From: Pseudomonas plecoglossicida NBRC 103162 = DSM 15088
Lineage (GTDB): Bacteria; Pseudomonadota; Gammaproteobacteria; Pseudomonadales; Pseudomonadaceae
Length of the DNA: 64,000 bases
Direction: 5' to 3'
Assembly: GCF_000730665.1 (NCBI RefSeq)
Contig: NZ_BBIV01000005.1
Span: forward strand, 1-64,000
Positions 27,317 through 36,900 of the stretch are shown here, piece after piece (position 1 is the stretch's first letter; the number at the start of each line of letters is the position of its first letter). Position numbers and translations under genes: made by a program. A model generated the notes under the pieces. It did no database searches. It was not told where the DNA came from and was given only the letters and a program-made list of their open reading frames with translations.

Positions 27317-27742
27317 TTAGCGAGTGGTTACCTCGGTAGCAGCGAAGAAGTAAGCGATTTCGCGAGCAGCAGCAGCTTCGGAGTCCGAACCGTGAACGGC
27401 GTTGGCGTCGATCGACTCGGCGAAGTCAGCGCGGATGGTGCCGGCAGCAGCTTCTTTAGGGTTGGTAGCGCCCATCAGCTCACGGTTCAGAGCGATGGCG
27501 TTTTCGCCTTCCAGAACCTGAACGACGACCGGGCCGGAAGTCATGAAGGCAACCAGGTCACCGAAGAAGCCACGAGCGCTGTGCTCGGCGTAGAAGCCTT
27601 CGGCTTCGGCCTTGGACAGTTGCTTGATTTTCGAGGCAACGATTTTCAGGCCGGCTTCTTCGAAGCGGGTGGTGATCTTGCCGATCACGTTCTTGGCAAC
27701 GGCGTCAGGCTTGATGATCGAGAAAGTACGTTGAACAGCCAT
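27317..27742 (-). CDS. ndk: Nucleoside diphosphate kinase
   Basis: Transfers gamma-phosphate between nucleoside triphosphates and diphosphates, 141 residues. The catalytic histidine is H117 in ANAVHGSDS, and the N-terminal [12 protein letters not shown] motif is typical. A GGAG-type Shine-Dalgarno lies before ATG 27742. Its probable promoter lies inside the terminator of the isc operon just upstream, so it is likely transcribed separately from isc and together with rlmN. Confidence 0.98.
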   Translation of the reverse strand: MAVQRTFSIIKPDAVAKNVIGKITTRFEEAGLKIVASKIKQLSKAEAEGFYAEHSARGFFGDLVAFMTSGPVVVQVLEGENAIALNRELMGATNPKEAAAGTIRADFAESIDANAVHGSDSEAAAAREIAYFFAATEVTTR

Positions 27743-27766
27743 GGAAAACTCCAGAATATGAGTGTT

Positions 27767-27800
27767 ACGAAAAATTAAACCCGCGAATTATACGCGGGTT
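27767..27800 (-). terminator. Rho-independent terminator of the isc operon
   Basis: AACCCGCG / CGCGGGTT form an eight-base stem (27793-27800 with 27778-27785) with a seven-base loop, followed on the minus strand by TTTAATTTTT. It lies 32 bases after the iscX stop. Confidence 0.9.
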
Positions 27801-27815
27801 CCAGGGGATTGCCTA
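27787..27815 (-). promoter_or_regulatory. ndk: Candidate sigma-70 promoter for ndk, inside the isc terminator
   Basis: On the minus strand TAGGCA (27815-27810) and a perfect TATAAT (27792-27787) are spaced by 17 bases. The -10 box occupies most of the terminator loop, and the predicted start is near 27780, about 38 bases before ndk. Confidence 0.5.
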
Positions 27816-27831
27816 ACCTGCAGCGTCACGC

Positions 27832-28032
27832 TTAGTCGGCTTCTTCAATCCAGGCCGCCTGGATGGCCTCGAGCACTTTCTCACCGCCACGTGACGGATC
27901 GTCGCTGAATTCTGGCAAGGCCAGCACCCAGCGGTGCAGATCGACGAAATTCACATATTTAGGATCGACTTCCGGCTTGCTTTCCGCAAGCTGGATGGCG
28001 ATCTCAAGTACATCAATCCATTTCAGGCTCAT
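27832..28032 (-). CDS. iscX: IscX (YfhJ), Fe-S assembly regulator
   Basis: Small acidic protein of 66 residues, the last gene of the isc operon. It has the conserved pattern LKWIDVLEIAIQL, DLHRWV, and acidic FSDD with a tryptophan near the end (AAWIEEAD). IscX binds IscS and iron and modulates the rate of cluster assembly. It starts 11 bases after fdx, and the length matches E. coli IscX. Confidence 0.95.
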   Translation of the reverse strand: MSLKWIDVLEIAIQLAESKPEVDPKYVNFVDLHRWVLALPEFSDDPSRGGEKVLEAIQAAWIEEAD

Positions 28033-28043
28033 CGGGGCAGACC

Positions 28044-28385
28044 TCAGTGCGGCGCTTCGGCAGCGTGGTTGAGCGAATACTTGGGAATCTCGATGGTCAG
28101 GTCTTGATCGGCGACGACCACCTGGCAGCCGAGGCGAGATTGCGCCTCCAGGCCCCAGGCCTTGTCCAGCATGTCTTCTTCCAGCTCATCGGCCTCTTCG
28201 AGCGAATCGAAGCCCTTGCGGATGATGCAATGGCAAGTGGTGCAGGCCTTGACGCCACCGCAGGCGCTTTCCATCTCGATGTGATGATCGTGGGCCAGCT
28301 CCAGGATGTTGGTCCCGGGCTCGACGTCCACGGTCAGCCCCTCGGGGCAGAACTTCTCGTGCGGCAGGAATGTCACCAGCGGCAT
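28044..28385 (-). CDS. fdx: 2Fe-2S ferredoxin of the ISC system
   Basis: Electron donor in iron-sulfur cluster assembly, 113 residues. Cluster cysteines are C42, C48 and C51 (ACGGVKACTTC) and C87 (RLGCQVV), the spacing of adrenodoxin-type ferredoxins. It lies three bases after hscA and is followed by iscX. Confidence 0.97.
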   Translation of the reverse strand: MPLVTFLPHEKFCPEGLTVDVEPGTNILELAHDHHIEMESACGGVKACTTCHCIIRKGFDSLEEADELEEDMLDKAWGLEAQSRLGCQVVVADQDLTIEIPKYSLNHAAEAPH

Positions 28386-28388
28386 CGG

Positions 28389-30251
28389 TTACTCCTCGAT
28401 CTCATTCAGGTTGCGCCCGGCCAGTGCGGCTTTGACCGTCGAATCAAGGCGACGGGCGGCAAATGCATCGGTCACCTGCGACAGACGCTTGGTCTGTTGC
28501 TCGATGGCTGGGCCATCGGTGCCGGTCAGCAAATCACGTAATTGTTGCATCTGGAATTCGATGGCTTCGCGCTCCTCGCTGCTGAGCAGGCGCTCGCCAT
28601 CGGCGTCCAGGGCGCCCTGGACCGCTTCGAGCAGACGCTCGCCATCGACCCGGTGCTCGCGCAGCTGGCGGGCCTGCTTGTCGGAGCCGGCGTGCTCGAA
28701 GGAGTCCTTGAGCATGCGGGCGATCTCGCCATCGGTCAGGCCATAGGACGGCTTGACCTGGATGCTGGCTTCCACGCCAGAACCCAGCTCGCGGGCAGCA
28801 ACGCTGAGCAGGCCGTCGGCATCGACCTGGAAGGTCACGCGGATCTTCGCCGCACCGGCGACCATGGCCGGAATGCCGCGCAGCTCGAAGCGCGCCAGGG
28901 AGCGGCAGTCGCTGATCAGCTCGCGCTCGCCCTGCAGGACGTGGATCATCATGGCCGACTGGCCATCCTTGTAGGTGGTGAATTCCTGGGCGCGGGCCAC
29001 CGGAATGGTGGTGTTGCGCGGGATCACCTTCTCCATCAGCCCGCCCATGGTCTCAAGGCCCAGGGACAGCGGGATGACGTCGAGCAGCAGCAGTTCGCCC
29101 CCTTCACGGCGATTGCCGGCGAGGGTATCGGCCTGGATGGCGGCACCGATGGCCACCACCTGGTCAGGATCGATCGAAGTCAGCGGGGTGCGGCCGAACA
29201 GCGCGCCCACGGCCTCGCGAACGCGCGGTACGCGGGTCGAGCCACCGACCATGACCACCGCGCCGACTTCCTCCAGCTCGACGCCGCTGTCGCGCACGGC
29301 GCGGCGGCAGGCCTTGAGGCTGCGGGCGATCATCGGCTCGATCATGGCTTCGAAGGCAGCACGGCTGAGCTCGCCCTGCCAGGTGCCATGCGCGATGCCG
29401 ACCACGTCGGTGTCGGTCAGGGCTTCCTTGGCGGCGCAGGCGGCTTGCAGCAGCTGGCGCTGGGTGGCCGGGTCGAGGTCGGCGGACAGGCCTGCCTGTT
29501 CGATGATCCAGCCGGCGATGGCGTGGTCGAAATCGTCACCGCCCAGGGCGGTATCGCCACCGGTGGCCAACACTTCGAACACGCCCGCGGTCAGGCGCAG
29601 GATGGAAATGTCGAAGGTACCGCCACCCAGGTCATAGATGGCCACCAGGCCTTCGGCATTCTGGTCCAGGCCATAGGCCACGGCCGCTGCGGTCGGCTCG
29701 TTGAGCAGGCGCAGCACATTCAGGCCGGCCAGCTTGGCCGCATCCTTGGTCGCCTGGCGCTGGGCGTCGTCGAAATAGGCCGGCACGGTGATCACCGCAC
29801 CTACCAGCTCACCGCCCAGGGTCAGTTCGGCGCGTTCGCGCAGCACCTTGAGGATGTCGGCAGACACTTCCACCGGGCTCTTCGGGCCCTGCACGGTGTC
29901 GATGAACGGCATGTGCGACTCGCCGCCGATGAAGCGGTACGGCAACTGTTCACCGAGTTGCTTGACGTCTGCCAGGCCGCGGCCCATCAGGCGTTTGACC
30001 GACAGCACGGTGTTCAGCGGGTCGCTGGACGCCGCCTCGCGCGCCGCCAGGCCGACCTCGTTGTGGGCAGCCAGGTAGCGAACTGCCGACGGCAGAATGA
30101 CGTTGCCCTGCGCATCGGGCAGGGGCTCGCTGCGACCGCTGCGCACGGCAGCGACCAGAGAATTGGTGGTGCCCAGGTCGATGCCAACCGCCAGGCGGCG
30201 CTGGTGCGGCTGAGGGCTTTGACCGGGTTCGGCGATCTGCAGTAGGGCCAT
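28389..30251 (-). CDS. hscA: Hsp70-type chaperone HscA
   Basis: Specialised Hsp70 chaperone that with HscB acts on IscU to pass on nascent clusters, 620 residues. The ATPase domain carries [13 protein letters not shown] (about residues 22-34), [14 protein letters not shown] and [14 protein letters not shown]; the substrate domain follows from about residue 390 with a helical lid. The client motif LPPVK is present in the neighbouring IscU. It sits 42 bases behind hscB. Confidence 0.97.
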   Translation of the reverse strand: MALLQIAEPGQSPQPHQRRLAVGIDLGTTNSLVAAVRSGRSEPLPDAQGNVILPSAVRYLAAHNEVGLAAREAASSDPLNTVLSVKRLMGRGLADVKQLGEQLPYRFIGGESHMPFIDTVQGPKSPVEVSADILKVLRERAELTLGGELVGAVITVPAYFDDAQRQATKDAAKLAGLNVLRLLNEPTAAAVAYGLDQNAEGLVAIYDLGGGTFDISILRLTAGVFEVLATGGDTALGGDDFDHAIAGWIIEQAGLSADLDPATQRQLLQAACAAKEALTDTDVVGIAHGTWQGELSRAAFEAMIEPMIARSLKACRRAVRDSGVELEEVGAVVMVGGSTRVPRVREAVGALFGRTPLTSIDPDQVVAIGAAIQADTLAGNRREGGELLLLDVIPLSLGLETMGGLMEKVIPRNTTIPVARAQEFTTYKDGQSAMMIHVLQGERELISDCRSLARFELRGIPAMVAGAAKIRVTFQVDADGLLSVAARELGSGVEASIQVKPSYGLTDGEIARMLKDSFEHAGSDKQARQLREHRVDGERLLEAVQGALDADGERLLSSEEREAIEFQMQQLRDLLTGTDGPAIEQQTKRLSQVTDAFAARRLDSTVKAALAGRNLNEIEE

Positions 30252-30293
30252 GCTTATCTAATTACCTTAGGCGTCATCACGGGCGGCGCCGGG

Positions 30294-30815
30294 TTAATCG
30301 TCGAGGCGCTCTTCCAGTTGGCGCACTTCTTGGGCGAGCTTGTCGAGGAACTGCATGCGGCGCATCAGGCGTTCGGCCTGGTCACGCTCGGCAGGCACAT
30401 CCCAGCAGGCGGCGAAATCCTCGTTCAGCGTGTCCTGGGCACCCTTGAGGCGCTTCTTGAACACGGCAACACCGTCGAGGTCGGCTTCGTCCTGCAGCTC
30501 TTCGAGCTCTTCGCGCCACTGCATCTGCTGCAACAGGAAGTCGGGGTCATGGACCGTGACTTCCTGGGGCACTTCGTGGCCGCCGATGGCCAGCAGGTAG
30601 CGGGCACGGCGCGGCGCACTGCGCAGGGTCTGGTAGGCGTCGTTGAGGGCCGCGGACTTCTCCAGCGCTACCCGCTGCTCGCGCTCGGAGGCGTCGGCAA
30701 AACGGTCAGGATGGACCTCGCGGGCCAACTCGCGATAGCGAGTGGCCAGCTTGTCGAGGTCCAGCCGAAAGCACGGCTGGAGATCAAACAGAGCGTAATG
30801 ACAAGGAGTACCCAC
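30294..30815 (-). CDS. hscB: J-domain co-chaperone HscB
   Basis: Co-chaperone of 173 residues that brings IscU to HscA and stimulates its ATPase. The N-terminal J domain carries the HPD motif at residues 35-37 (REVHPDRFA), and the C-terminal three-helix domain binds IscU. GTG 30815 is chosen, eight bases after the iscA stop: it gives the family N-terminus [13 protein letters not shown], while the upstream frame overlaps iscA. Confidence 0.95.
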   Translation of the reverse strand: MGTPCHYALFDLQPCFRLDLDKLATRYRELAREVHPDRFADASEREQRVALEKSAALNDAYQTLRSAPRRARYLLAIGGHEVPQEVTVHDPDFLLQQMQWREELEELQDEADLDGVAVFKKRLKGAQDTLNEDFAACWDVPAERDQAERLMRRMQFLDKLAQEVRQLEERLDD

Positions 30816-30823
30816 AGCCAGCC

Positions 30824-31147
30824 TCAGACGTTGAAGCTTTCGCCGCAGCCACACTCACCGCGCACGTTGGGGTTGTTGAACTTGAAGCCTTCGTTCAACC
30901 CTTCCTTGACGAAGTCCAGCTCGGTGCCGTCAAGGTAGACCAGGCTCTTGGGATCAATGATCACCTTGACGCCATGGTTCTCGAACACGGTGTCTTCGTC
31001 CGCCAGTTCGTCGACGAACTCCAGCACGTAGGCCAGGCCCGAGCAACCGGTGGTGCGCACGCCCAGGCGGATGCCCTCGCCCTTGCCGCGCCCTTCGAGG
31101 GAACGCCGCACGTGGTTGGCGGCGGCTTCTGTCATGCTGATAGCCAT
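30824..31147 (-). CDS. iscA: A-type Fe-S carrier IscA
   Basis: Cluster carrier of 107 residues with the three conserved cysteines C35 ([10 protein letters not shown]), C99 and C101 (GECGCGESF). It accepts clusters or iron and passes them to apoproteins. Its place between iscU and hscB and its length match E. coli IscA. Confidence 0.97.
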   Translation of the reverse strand: MAISMTEAAANHVRRSLEGRGKGEGIRLGVRTTGCSGLAYVLEFVDELADEDTVFENHGVKVIIDPKSLVYLDGTELDFVKEGLNEGFKFNNPNVRGECGCGESFNV

Positions 31148-31179
31148 CGGAACTCCTTAGCTCTTGCCCTGCAGGCGAC

Positions 31180-31566
31180 TTAGATCAAGCCTTTCTTCTG
31201 CTTGTAATCGCGCACGGCTGCCTTGATGGCATCCTCGGCGAGAACCGAGCAGTGGATCTTCACTGGCGGCAATGCCAGTTCTTCCGCCAGCTGGGTGTTC
31301 TTGATGGTTTCGGCTTCGTCCAGGGTCTTGCCCTTCATCCACTCGGTGGCGAGGGAGCTGGAAGCGATGGCCGAACCGCAGCCGTAGGTCTTGAACTTGG
31401 CATCTTCGATGATGCCTTGCTCGTTGACCTTGATCTGCAGGCGCATCACGTCACCGCACGCCGGGGCGCCGACCATACCGGTGCCGACATCCGGGTCCTC
31501 GGCATTCATCTTGCCGACGTTGCGCGGGTTTTCGTAGTGGTCGATGACCTTTTCACTGTATGCCAT
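31180..31566 (-). CDS. iscU: Fe-S cluster scaffold IscU
   Basis: Scaffold protein of 128 residues on which 2Fe-2S clusters are built. Ligand cysteines C37 (GAPACGDVM), C63 (TYGCGSAIA) and C106 (KIHCSVLA) are present, as is the HscA recognition motif LPPVK at residues 99-103. It lies 46 bases behind iscS in the operon. Confidence 0.98.
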   Translation of the reverse strand: MAYSEKVIDHYENPRNVGKMNAEDPDVGTGMVGAPACGDVMRLQIKVNEQGIIEDAKFKTYGCGSAIASSSLATEWMKGKTLDEAETIKNTQLAEELALPPVKIHCSVLAEDAIKAAVRDYKQKKGLI

Positions 31567-31612
31567 GGTGCAATTCCTTCCTCATCAGGGAGCCGCTCTT
31601 GCCGGCGACTGC

Positions 31613-32827
31613 TTAGTGGGCGGCCCACTCGATCTTGGAGATGTCGACGCCGTCTTTGTACATGTCCCACAGTGGCGACAGTTCACGCAGTTTGTTCACC
31701 GCCTCGCAGACTTTCTGCGCGGCGTAGTCGACTTCTTCTTCGCTGGTGAAGCGGCCGAAGGAGAAGCGAATCGAGCTGTGCGCCAGCTCGTCGTTACGGC
31801 CCAGCGCACGCAGTACGTACGACGGCTCGAGCGAAGCGGAGGTGCAGGCCGAACCGGACGATACGGCGATGTCTTTCAGCGACATCAGCAGCGACTCGCC
31901 TTCGACATAGTTGAAGCTCAGGTTCAGGTTGTGCGGCACGCGGGCAGTCTGGCTGCCGTTGACGTACAGTTCCTCGAGATCCGAGACCTGCTTGAAGAAG
32001 CGGTCGCTCAGAGCCTTGATGCGCACGTTTTCAGCGGCCATTTCCTGCTTGGCGATGGCGAAGGCTTCGCCCATGCCGACGATCTGGTGGGTCGGCAGAG
32101 TGCCCGAACGCATGCCGCGCTCATGGCCACCGCCGTGGATGATCGCTTCCAGACGCACACGCGGCTTGCGGCTGACGTACAGCGCGCCGATCCCTTTGGG
32201 ACCGTAGACCTTGTGCGCCGAGAACGACATCAGGTCGACCTTCAGCTTCTGCAGGTCGATCTCGACCTTGCCTGCCGACTGGGCGGCATCGACATGGAAC
32301 AGTACGCCGCGCGAACGGGTCAGTTCACCGATGGCGGCGATGTCGTTGATCGAGCCGACTTCGTTGTTCACGTGCATCAGCGAGACCAGGATGGTGTCGT
32401 CGCGCAGCGCCGCCTCGACCTGGGCCGGGGTGACGATGCCGTCTTCGCCTGGCTCCAGGTAGGTCACTTCGAAACCTTCACGCTCGAGCTGGCGAGCGGT
32501 ATCCAGGACCGCCTTGTGCTCGATCTTGGAGGTGATGATGTGCTTGCCCTTGGTCTGATAGAAGTGCGCCACGCCTTTCAGGGCGAGGTTGTCGGACTCG
32601 GTGGCACCGCTGGTCCAGACGATTTCGCGCGGGTCGGCGTTGATCAGCTCGGCGACCTGACGACGGCCGTTCTCGACCGCTTCCTCGGCCTTCCAGCCGA
32701 ATACGTGGGAACGCGAGGCCGGGTTACCGAAGTTGCCGTCGACCAGCAGGCAGTCGGCCATCTTCTGGGCGACCCGAGGGTCGACCGGCGTGGTAGCGGA
32801 GTAATCGAGGTAGATCGGCAACTTCAT
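31613..32827 (-). CDS. iscS: Cysteine desulfurase IscS
   Basis: PLP enzyme of 404 residues that takes sulfur from cysteine for clusters, tRNA thiolation and cofactors. The PLP lysine is K206 ([10 protein letters not shown]) and the persulfide cysteine C328 ([13 protein letters not shown]), at the same numbers as in E. coli. It follows iscR with a 52-base gap. It may also supply selenium to the SelD pathway, since IscS-type enzymes release selenide from selenocysteine. Confidence 0.98.
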   Translation of the reverse strand: MKLPIYLDYSATTPVDPRVAQKMADCLLVDGNFGNPASRSHVFGWKAEEAVENGRRQVAELINADPREIVWTSGATESDNLALKGVAHFYQTKGKHIITSKIEHKAVLDTARQLEREGFEVTYLEPGEDGIVTPAQVEAALRDDTILVSLMHVNNEVGSINDIAAIGELTRSRGVLFHVDAAQSAGKVEIDLQKLKVDLMSFSAHKVYGPKGIGALYVSRKPRVRLEAIIHGGGHERGMRSGTLPTHQIVGMGEAFAIAKQEMAAENVRIKALSDRFFKQVSDLEELYVNGSQTARVPHNLNLSFNYVEGESLLMSLKDIAVSSGSACTSASLEPSYVLRALGRNDELAHSSIRFSFGRFTSEEEVDYAAQKVCEAVNKLRELSPLWDMYKDGVDISKIEWAAH

Positions 32828-32879
32828 GGGTATCTCCTATCAGGCGGTGGCGTCGCTCGTCGGCACTGTTAATGAAGGG

Positions 32880-33371
32880 TCAGTCGACGGCGGACGTCTC
32901 AATCTTGTCCAGCTGGGCAGTACGGCCTGCGACACGACGCAGGTCCTGGCGCTGGGCGACCTCTTGCACCTCACGGCGCATGACCAGGTCAGCCAGGCTG
33001 ATGCCGCTGAGAAATTCATGGATCTGCTGGCTGAGGTCGCACCACAGGTGGTGGGTCAGGCAGGTGTCACCGGCATGGCAGTCCCCGAGGCCCTGGCAAC
33101 GGGTGGCATCGACCGATTCATTGACCGCGTCGATGACCTGGGCCACCTGGATGGTCTCCATGCCGCGCGACAGCTGATAGCCACCACCCGGACCGCGCAC
33201 GCTGGAAACCAGACTGCTGCGGCGCAGCTTGGCGAACAGCTGTTCCAGATAAGAGAGGGAAATGCCCTGGCGCTCGGAAATGTCGGCCAAAGACACCGGC
33301 CCATGCTGCGCGTGCAACGCCAGGTCAAGCATGGCAGTCACGGCGTATCGGCCTTTGGTAGTCAGTCGCAT
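32880..33371 (-). CDS. iscR: Fe-S cluster regulator IscR
   Basis: Rrf2-family transcription factor of 163 residues. The N-terminal winged helix ([20 protein letters not shown]) is followed by the cluster ligands C92, C98, C104 and H107 ([18 protein letters not shown]). As 2Fe-2S holo-protein it represses its own operon. Two type-1 sites lie in its promoter region, so autoregulation is well supported. Confidence 0.97.
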   Translation of the reverse strand: MRLTTKGRYAVTAMLDLALHAQHGPVSLADISERQGISLSYLEQLFAKLRRSSLVSSVRGPGGGYQLSRGMETIQVAQVIDAVNESVDATRCQGLGDCHAGDTCLTHHLWCDLSQQIHEFLSGISLADLVMRREVQEVAQRQDLRRVAGRTAQLDKIETSAVD

Positions 33372-33408
33372 GGCTAATGGGTACCACGGGAGTTACAGGA
33401 TGTGTGCG

Positions 33409-33437
33409 AGTATGCGATTCCCGAGCATTTAAGTCAA
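33409..33437 (-). promoter_or_regulatory. iscR: Sigma-70 promoter of the isc operon
   Basis: On the minus strand TTGACT (33437-33432) and CATACT (33414-33409) are separated by 17 bases. The -35 box lies inside the first IscR site, so bound IscR would block polymerase. Confidence 0.7.
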
Positions 33438-33441
33438 CTAT
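33417..33441 (-). promoter_or_regulatory. IscR type-1 binding site 1
   Basis: Minus strand ATAGTTGACTTAAATGCTCG followed by GGAAT, close to the type-1 consensus (ATASYYGACT...AGTCRRSTAT). It covers the -35 box of the isc promoter. Confidence 0.72.
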
Positions 33442-33465
33442 TAGACCTACTGCTTTAGTCGGAAT
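33442..33465 (-). promoter_or_regulatory. IscR type-1 binding site 2
   Basis: Minus strand ATTCCGACTAAAGCAGTAGG followed by TCTA fits the same type-1 pattern and lies directly upstream of site 1, giving a tandem operator. Confidence 0.7.
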
Positions 33466-33501
33466 TGGCATCTGGGAGGCGGGCGCGATTGTAGCAGCAA
33501 A

Positions 33502-33521
33502 GGGGCGTGTGCACACGCCCC
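33502..33521 (-). terminator. Perfect palindrome acting as terminator after cysE
   Basis: GGGGCGTGTG/CACACGCCCC is a 20-base perfect palindrome, 30 bases after the cysE stop; on the minus strand TTTGCTGC follows. It separates trmJ-cysE from the isc promoter. Confidence 0.7.
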
Positions 33522-33551
33522 ATATGTCAGCACGCGTTCAGCGAGGCGTTT

Positions 33552-34337
33552 TCAATGCGACTGAGTGTCGCGCCGGGCCACGACAGACCCTTCGCTGAAG
33601 TCGTCTTCCGGCAGCGCCGGCAACTCCTTGGCACAGTAGTCGCTACCCATCTTGGTCAACGCGCCGCACATGCCCTCCAGCCGCTCATCGACGGCCTGCA
33701 GGTGGTCGAGCATCTGGCCGATGGCGCGCGCCACCGGGTCGGGCATGTCGCCACTGACGCCATAGGCATCGAATCCGATCTTCTCGGCCATGGCCTTGCG
33801 CCTGGCCTCCAGCTCGCTGTCTTCGCTCTTGACGATGATCCGACCCGGAATGCCCACCGCGGTAGCACCGGCCGGCACCGCCTTGGTGACCACCGCATTC
33901 GAGCCGATCTTGGCCCCGGCACCCACAGTGAACGGCCCCAGCACCTTGGCGCCGGCACCGACCACCACACCGTTTTCCAAGGTCGGGTGGCGCTTGCCCT
34001 TGTTCCAGCTGGTGCCGCCCAGGGTCACGCCTTGGTAAAGGGTGACATCGTCGCCGATCTCGGCGGTTTCGCCGATGACGATGCCCATGCCGTGGTCGAT
34101 GAAGAAGCGCCGGCCGATGGTGGCGCCGGGGTGGATCTCGATGCCGGTCATCCAGCGCCCGAAGTTGGACACCAGCCGGGCCAGCCACTTGAAGTCACGC
34201 TTCCACAGCGCGTTGCCCAGGCGATGCAGCCAGATCGCATGCATGCCCGGGTAGCAGGTCAGGACCTCGAAGGCGTTGCGCGCCGCCGGGTCACGGTGGA
34301 AAACACTCTGGATATCTTCACGCAGACGCTCGAACAT
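33552..34337 (-). CDS. cysE: Serine O-acetyltransferase
   Basis: Makes O-acetylserine for cysteine synthesis, 261 residues. An N-terminal helical region ([20 protein letters not shown]) precedes a left-handed beta helix of hexapeptide repeats ([40 protein letters not shown]) with the catalytic FIDHGMG histidine and [15 protein letters not shown]. The tail is longer than the helix needs and charged. It is three bases behind trmJ and upstream of isc, linking sulfur supply with cluster assembly as in many gamma-proteobacteria. Confidence 0.95.
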   Translation of the reverse strand: MFERLREDIQSVFHRDPAARNAFEVLTCYPGMHAIWLHRLGNALWKRDFKWLARLVSNFGRWMTGIEIHPGATIGRRFFIDHGMGIVIGETAEIGDDVTLYQGVTLGGTSWNKGKRHPTLENGVVVGAGAKVLGPFTVGAGAKIGSNAVVTKAVPAGATAVGIPGRIIVKSEDSELEARRKAMAEKIGFDAYGVSGDMPDPVARAIGQMLDHLQAVDERLEGMCGALTKMGSDYCAKELPALPEDDFSEGSVVARRDTQSH

Positions 34338-34340
34338 CTG

Positions 34341-35111
34341 TCAGTCCTTCCGTTTATGCGGCTCGCCCCGTGCGACCTTCTGGGTCTCGGTGAGGATGCC
34401 GCGCAAAATGCTCATTTCCGAACGATTGACCGAGCTGCGCCCGTACAGCCGACGCAAGCGCGGCATCAGGTGCTTGGGCTTCTCCGGGTCGAGGAAGCCG
34501 ATGTCCACCAGGGTTTTCTCCAGGTGTTCGTAGAACAGCTCCATTTCGTCCATGGTCGCCAGCTCGTTGCTGCGCAGCGAGTTGGCTTCGAACTTCTCGA
34601 CTTTCGACGGCGCGCCTTCGGCTGCCAGCCAGGCCATGCGCACCTCGTAGGAGAGCACCTGGACCGCGGCGGCAAGGTTCAGCGAACTGAAGTCGGGGTT
34701 CGAGGGAATGTGCACGTGGAAGTGACATCGCTGCAGTTCTTCGTTGGTCAGGCCGGCGTGCTCGCGCCCGAACACCAGGGCGATCTCTTCGCCGCCAGTG
34801 GCGTGCTCCACGGCCTTGGCCCCGCACTCACGGGGGTCGATCAGCGGCCAGGGGATGCTGCGCTCACGGGCACTGGTGCCCATCACCAGGTTGCAACCGA
34901 CCAGCGCCTCTTCGAGGCTGTCGACCACCTGGGCGTTGGCCAGCACGTCATCGGCACCCGAGGCGCGCGCCGTGGCGTCACCGGCCGGGAACTCTTTTGG
35001 CTGCACCAGCACCAGACGCGACAAGCCCATGTTTTTCATGGCACGCGCAGCGCCGCCGATGTTGCCGGGGTGGCTGGTATTGACCAGAACAACACGAATA
35101 TTTTGCAGCAA
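34341..35111 (-). CDS. trmJ: tRNA (cytidine/uridine-2'-O)-methyltransferase TrmJ
   Basis: SpoU-class methyltransferase acting on residue 32 of several tRNAs, 256 residues. The knot motifs are NTSHPGNIGGAARAMKNMGL, LVFGREHAGLTNEEL and IPSNPDFSSLNLAAAVQVLSY. The start is set at TTG 35111, where family members begin (LLQNIRVVLVNTS); the frame is open 32 codons upstream but those residues are unlike the family. The Shine-Dalgarno is weak. It is divergent from suhB with a 151-base gap and reads into cysE. Confidence 0.92.
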   Translation of the reverse strand: MLQNIRVVLVNTSHPGNIGGAARAMKNMGLSRLVLVQPKEFPAGDATARASGADDVLANAQVVDSLEEALVGCNLVMGTSARERSIPWPLIDPRECGAKAVEHATGGEEIALVFGREHAGLTNEELQRCHFHVHIPSNPDFSSLNLAAAVQVLSYEVRMAWLAAEGAPSKVEKFEANSLRSNELATMDEMELFYEHLEKTLVDIGFLDPEKPKHLMPRLRRLYGRSSVNRSEMSILRGILTETQKVARGEPHKRKD

Positions 35112-35262
35112 GGTGTTGTGCTCACAGATGCAGGTTTTGGGGGTATCGATCTTACAGAACCGACCAGCGTAACGCCATGAAAGCAAATGTGACACTTCTG
35201 CCGCCAAACTTTTCTGCTAGAATGTCCGGCTTTCTTCTTTAACATCTCCAGGTGACCCGCCC

Positions 35263-36081
35263 ATGCAGCCTATGCTGAATATCGCCCTGCGCGCCGCTCG
35301 CAGCGCCAGTGAACTGATCTTCCGCTCCATCGAACGCCTGGATAGCATCAAGGTCGACGAGAAAGAGGCCAAGGACTACGTCTCCGAGGTCGATCGCGCC
35401 GCCGAACAGAGCATCGTCAACGCCCTGCGCAAGGCCTACCCGAACCACTCCATCCAGGGCGAGGAAACCGGCCTGCACGCGGGCACCGGCGAAGAAGGCA
35501 AGGACTACCTGTGGATCATCGATCCGCTGGACGGCACCACCAACTTCCTGCGCGGCATTCCTCACTTCGCAGTCAGCATTGCCTGCAAATACCGTGGTCG
35601 CCTCGAACACGCCGTGATCGTCGACCCGGTACGCCAGGAAGAATTCACCGCCAGCCGCGGCCGTGGCGCCCAGCTCAATGGCCGTCGCCTGCGCGTCAGC
35701 TCGCGCACCAGCCTGGACGGCGCCCTGCTGGGTACCGGCTTCCCGTTCCGTGACAACCAGATGGCTGACATGGACAACTACCTGGGCATGTTCCGCGCCC
35801 TGACTGGCCAGACCGCCGGCATCCGCCGCGCCGGCTCCGCCAGCCTGGACCTGGCCTACGTCGCCGCCGGCCGCTTCGACGCCTTCTGGGAGTCGGGCCT
35901 GTCCGAATGGGACATGGCGGCAGGCGTGCTGCTGATCCAGGAAGCGGGCGGCCTGGTGAGCGACTTCAACGGTGGCCACGACTTCCTCGACAAGGGCCAC
36001 ATCGTCGCCGGCAACATCAAGTGCTTCAAGGCCGTGCTGACTGCCATCCAGCCGCACCTGCCAGAACACATGAAGCGCTAA
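35263..36081 (+). CDS. suhB: Inositol-1-monophosphatase family protein SuhB
   Basis: Mg-dependent phosphatase of 272 residues that also serves as a factor in rRNA antitermination in E. coli. Metal-binding motifs are present: GEETG near residues 67-71, IDPLDGTTNF near 86-95 and SEWDMAAG near 215. It is divergent from trmJ, a conserved arrangement. In Pseudomonas SuhB also affects virulence and motility expression. A strong bidirectional terminator follows. Confidence 0.96.
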   Translation: MQPMLNIALRAARSASELIFRSIERLDSIKVDEKEAKDYVSEVDRAAEQSIVNALRKAYPNHSIQGEETGLHAGTGEEGKDYLWIIDPLDGTTNFLRGIPHFAVSIACKYRGRLEHAVIVDPVRQEEFTASRGRGAQLNGRRLRVSSRTSLDGALLGTGFPFRDNQMADMDNYLGMFRALTGQTAGIRRAGSASLDLAYVAAGRFDAFWESGLSEWDMAAGVLLIQEAGGLVSDFNGGHDFLDKGHIVAGNIKCFKAVLTAIQPHLPEHMKR

Positions 36082-36098
36082 GCGCCGATTGCAGGCAC

Positions 36099-36128
36099 AA
36101 AAAAGCACCCGCCGAGGGTGCTTTTTTT
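36099..36128. terminator. Bidirectional rho-independent terminator after suhB
   Basis: AAAAAAGCACCC ... GGGTGCTTTTTTT with a short GCCGA loop, 17 bases past the suhB stop. Confidence 0.95.
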
Positions 36129-36155
36129 ATGCCTGAATTTTGTGCTGCCTGTACC

Positions 36156-36220
36156 GGCCTCATCGCCGGCAAGCCGGCTCCTACAGGAATTGTGGGAGCC
36201 GGCTTGCCGGCGATGGGGCC
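36156..36220. repeat. REP pair in inverted orientation
   Basis: Two 30-base arms, 36156-36185 and 36191-36220, are reverse complements except for two positions (near CTCCTACA versus TGTGGGAG), with only five bases between them. They lie between the convergent suhB and glycine-zipper genes. Confidence 0.92.
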
Positions 36221-36238
36221 AGAGCAGGCAACATCAAA

Positions 36239-36781
36239 TCACTGCCCAGCTTCGCTCAGGATCAGGTTGCCATTCTTGTCCAGCGGAATGGTCTGGCCCG
36301 GCTCGCGATCCATCTTCACCTTGCCAACCTGGTTACCGATGGAGTAGGTGACGTTGTACCCGACCACCTTCTCACTGATGTCATTGACCGTATTGCAGCG
36401 GGTTTGCGTGGTGGTATAGGTGTCACGCTCCTGCATGCCCTCCTGTACCTTGTTACCGGCATAACCACCACCCACCGCACCGGCCACGGTAGCGATCTTC
36501 TTGCCCGTACCACCGCCGATCTGGTTGCCCAGCAAGCCGCCGGCGATAGCGCCAACGACGGTACCGGCGATCTGGTGCTGGTCCTTGACCGGCGCCTGAC
36601 GCGTCACGGCGACATCCTTGCAGACTTCGCGCGGTGTCTTCACCTGCTGCTTGATCGGCTGCACATCGGTGACCTGGGCGTATTCAGGCCCTTTGTTCAC
36701 CAAGCTGTAGGTCGCCACAGCACCTCCGGCAGTTACACCGACAGCACCCAGTACCGCACCCACCAGCATTGATTTGTTCAC
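36239..36781 (-). CDS. Glycine-zipper 2TM-domain protein
   Basis: A 180-residue envelope protein. The N-terminus has a signal anchor (MLVGAVLGAVGVTAGGAVAT), and residues about 72-110 form a glycine-zipper pair (IAGTVVGAIAGGLLGNQIGG, IATVAGAVGGGYAGNKVQEG) as in SlyB/Rickettsia 17 kDa-like proteins. The C-terminal half is a small beta-rich domain (YNVTYSIGNQVGKVKMDREP). GTG 36781 is chosen: AGGAGG lies five bases before it. No lipobox is obvious, so it may be an inner-membrane anchored protein. The function is unknown; related proteins are envelope-stress associated. Confidence 0.85.
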   Translation of the reverse strand: MNKSMLVGAVLGAVGVTAGGAVATYSLVNKGPEYAQVTDVQPIKQQVKTPREVCKDVAVTRQAPVKDQHQIAGTVVGAIAGGLLGNQIGGGTGKKIATVAGAVGGGYAGNKVQEGMQERDTYTTTQTRCNTVNDISEKVVGYNVTYSIGNQVGKVKMDREPGQTIPLDKNGNLILSEAGQ

Positions 36782-36840
36782 ATGAACCTCCTGATCGTAC
36801 CTGCGGGGGTCAACCCGCCTTCTCCCAGCCTTGGAGCGAA

Positions 36841-36873
36841 AAAAAAGGCGCGAGTTCAACACTCGCGCCTTTT
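36841..36873. terminator. Bidirectional terminator after secF
   Basis: AAAGGCGCGAGT (36844-36855) pairs with ACTCGCGCCTTT (36861-36872), loop TCAAC, with A and T runs outside. It ends the queA-tgt-yajC-secD-secF unit. Confidence 0.93.
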
Positions 36874-36900
36874 CACTGCCAAACGGCGTGAAGTCAGCCC

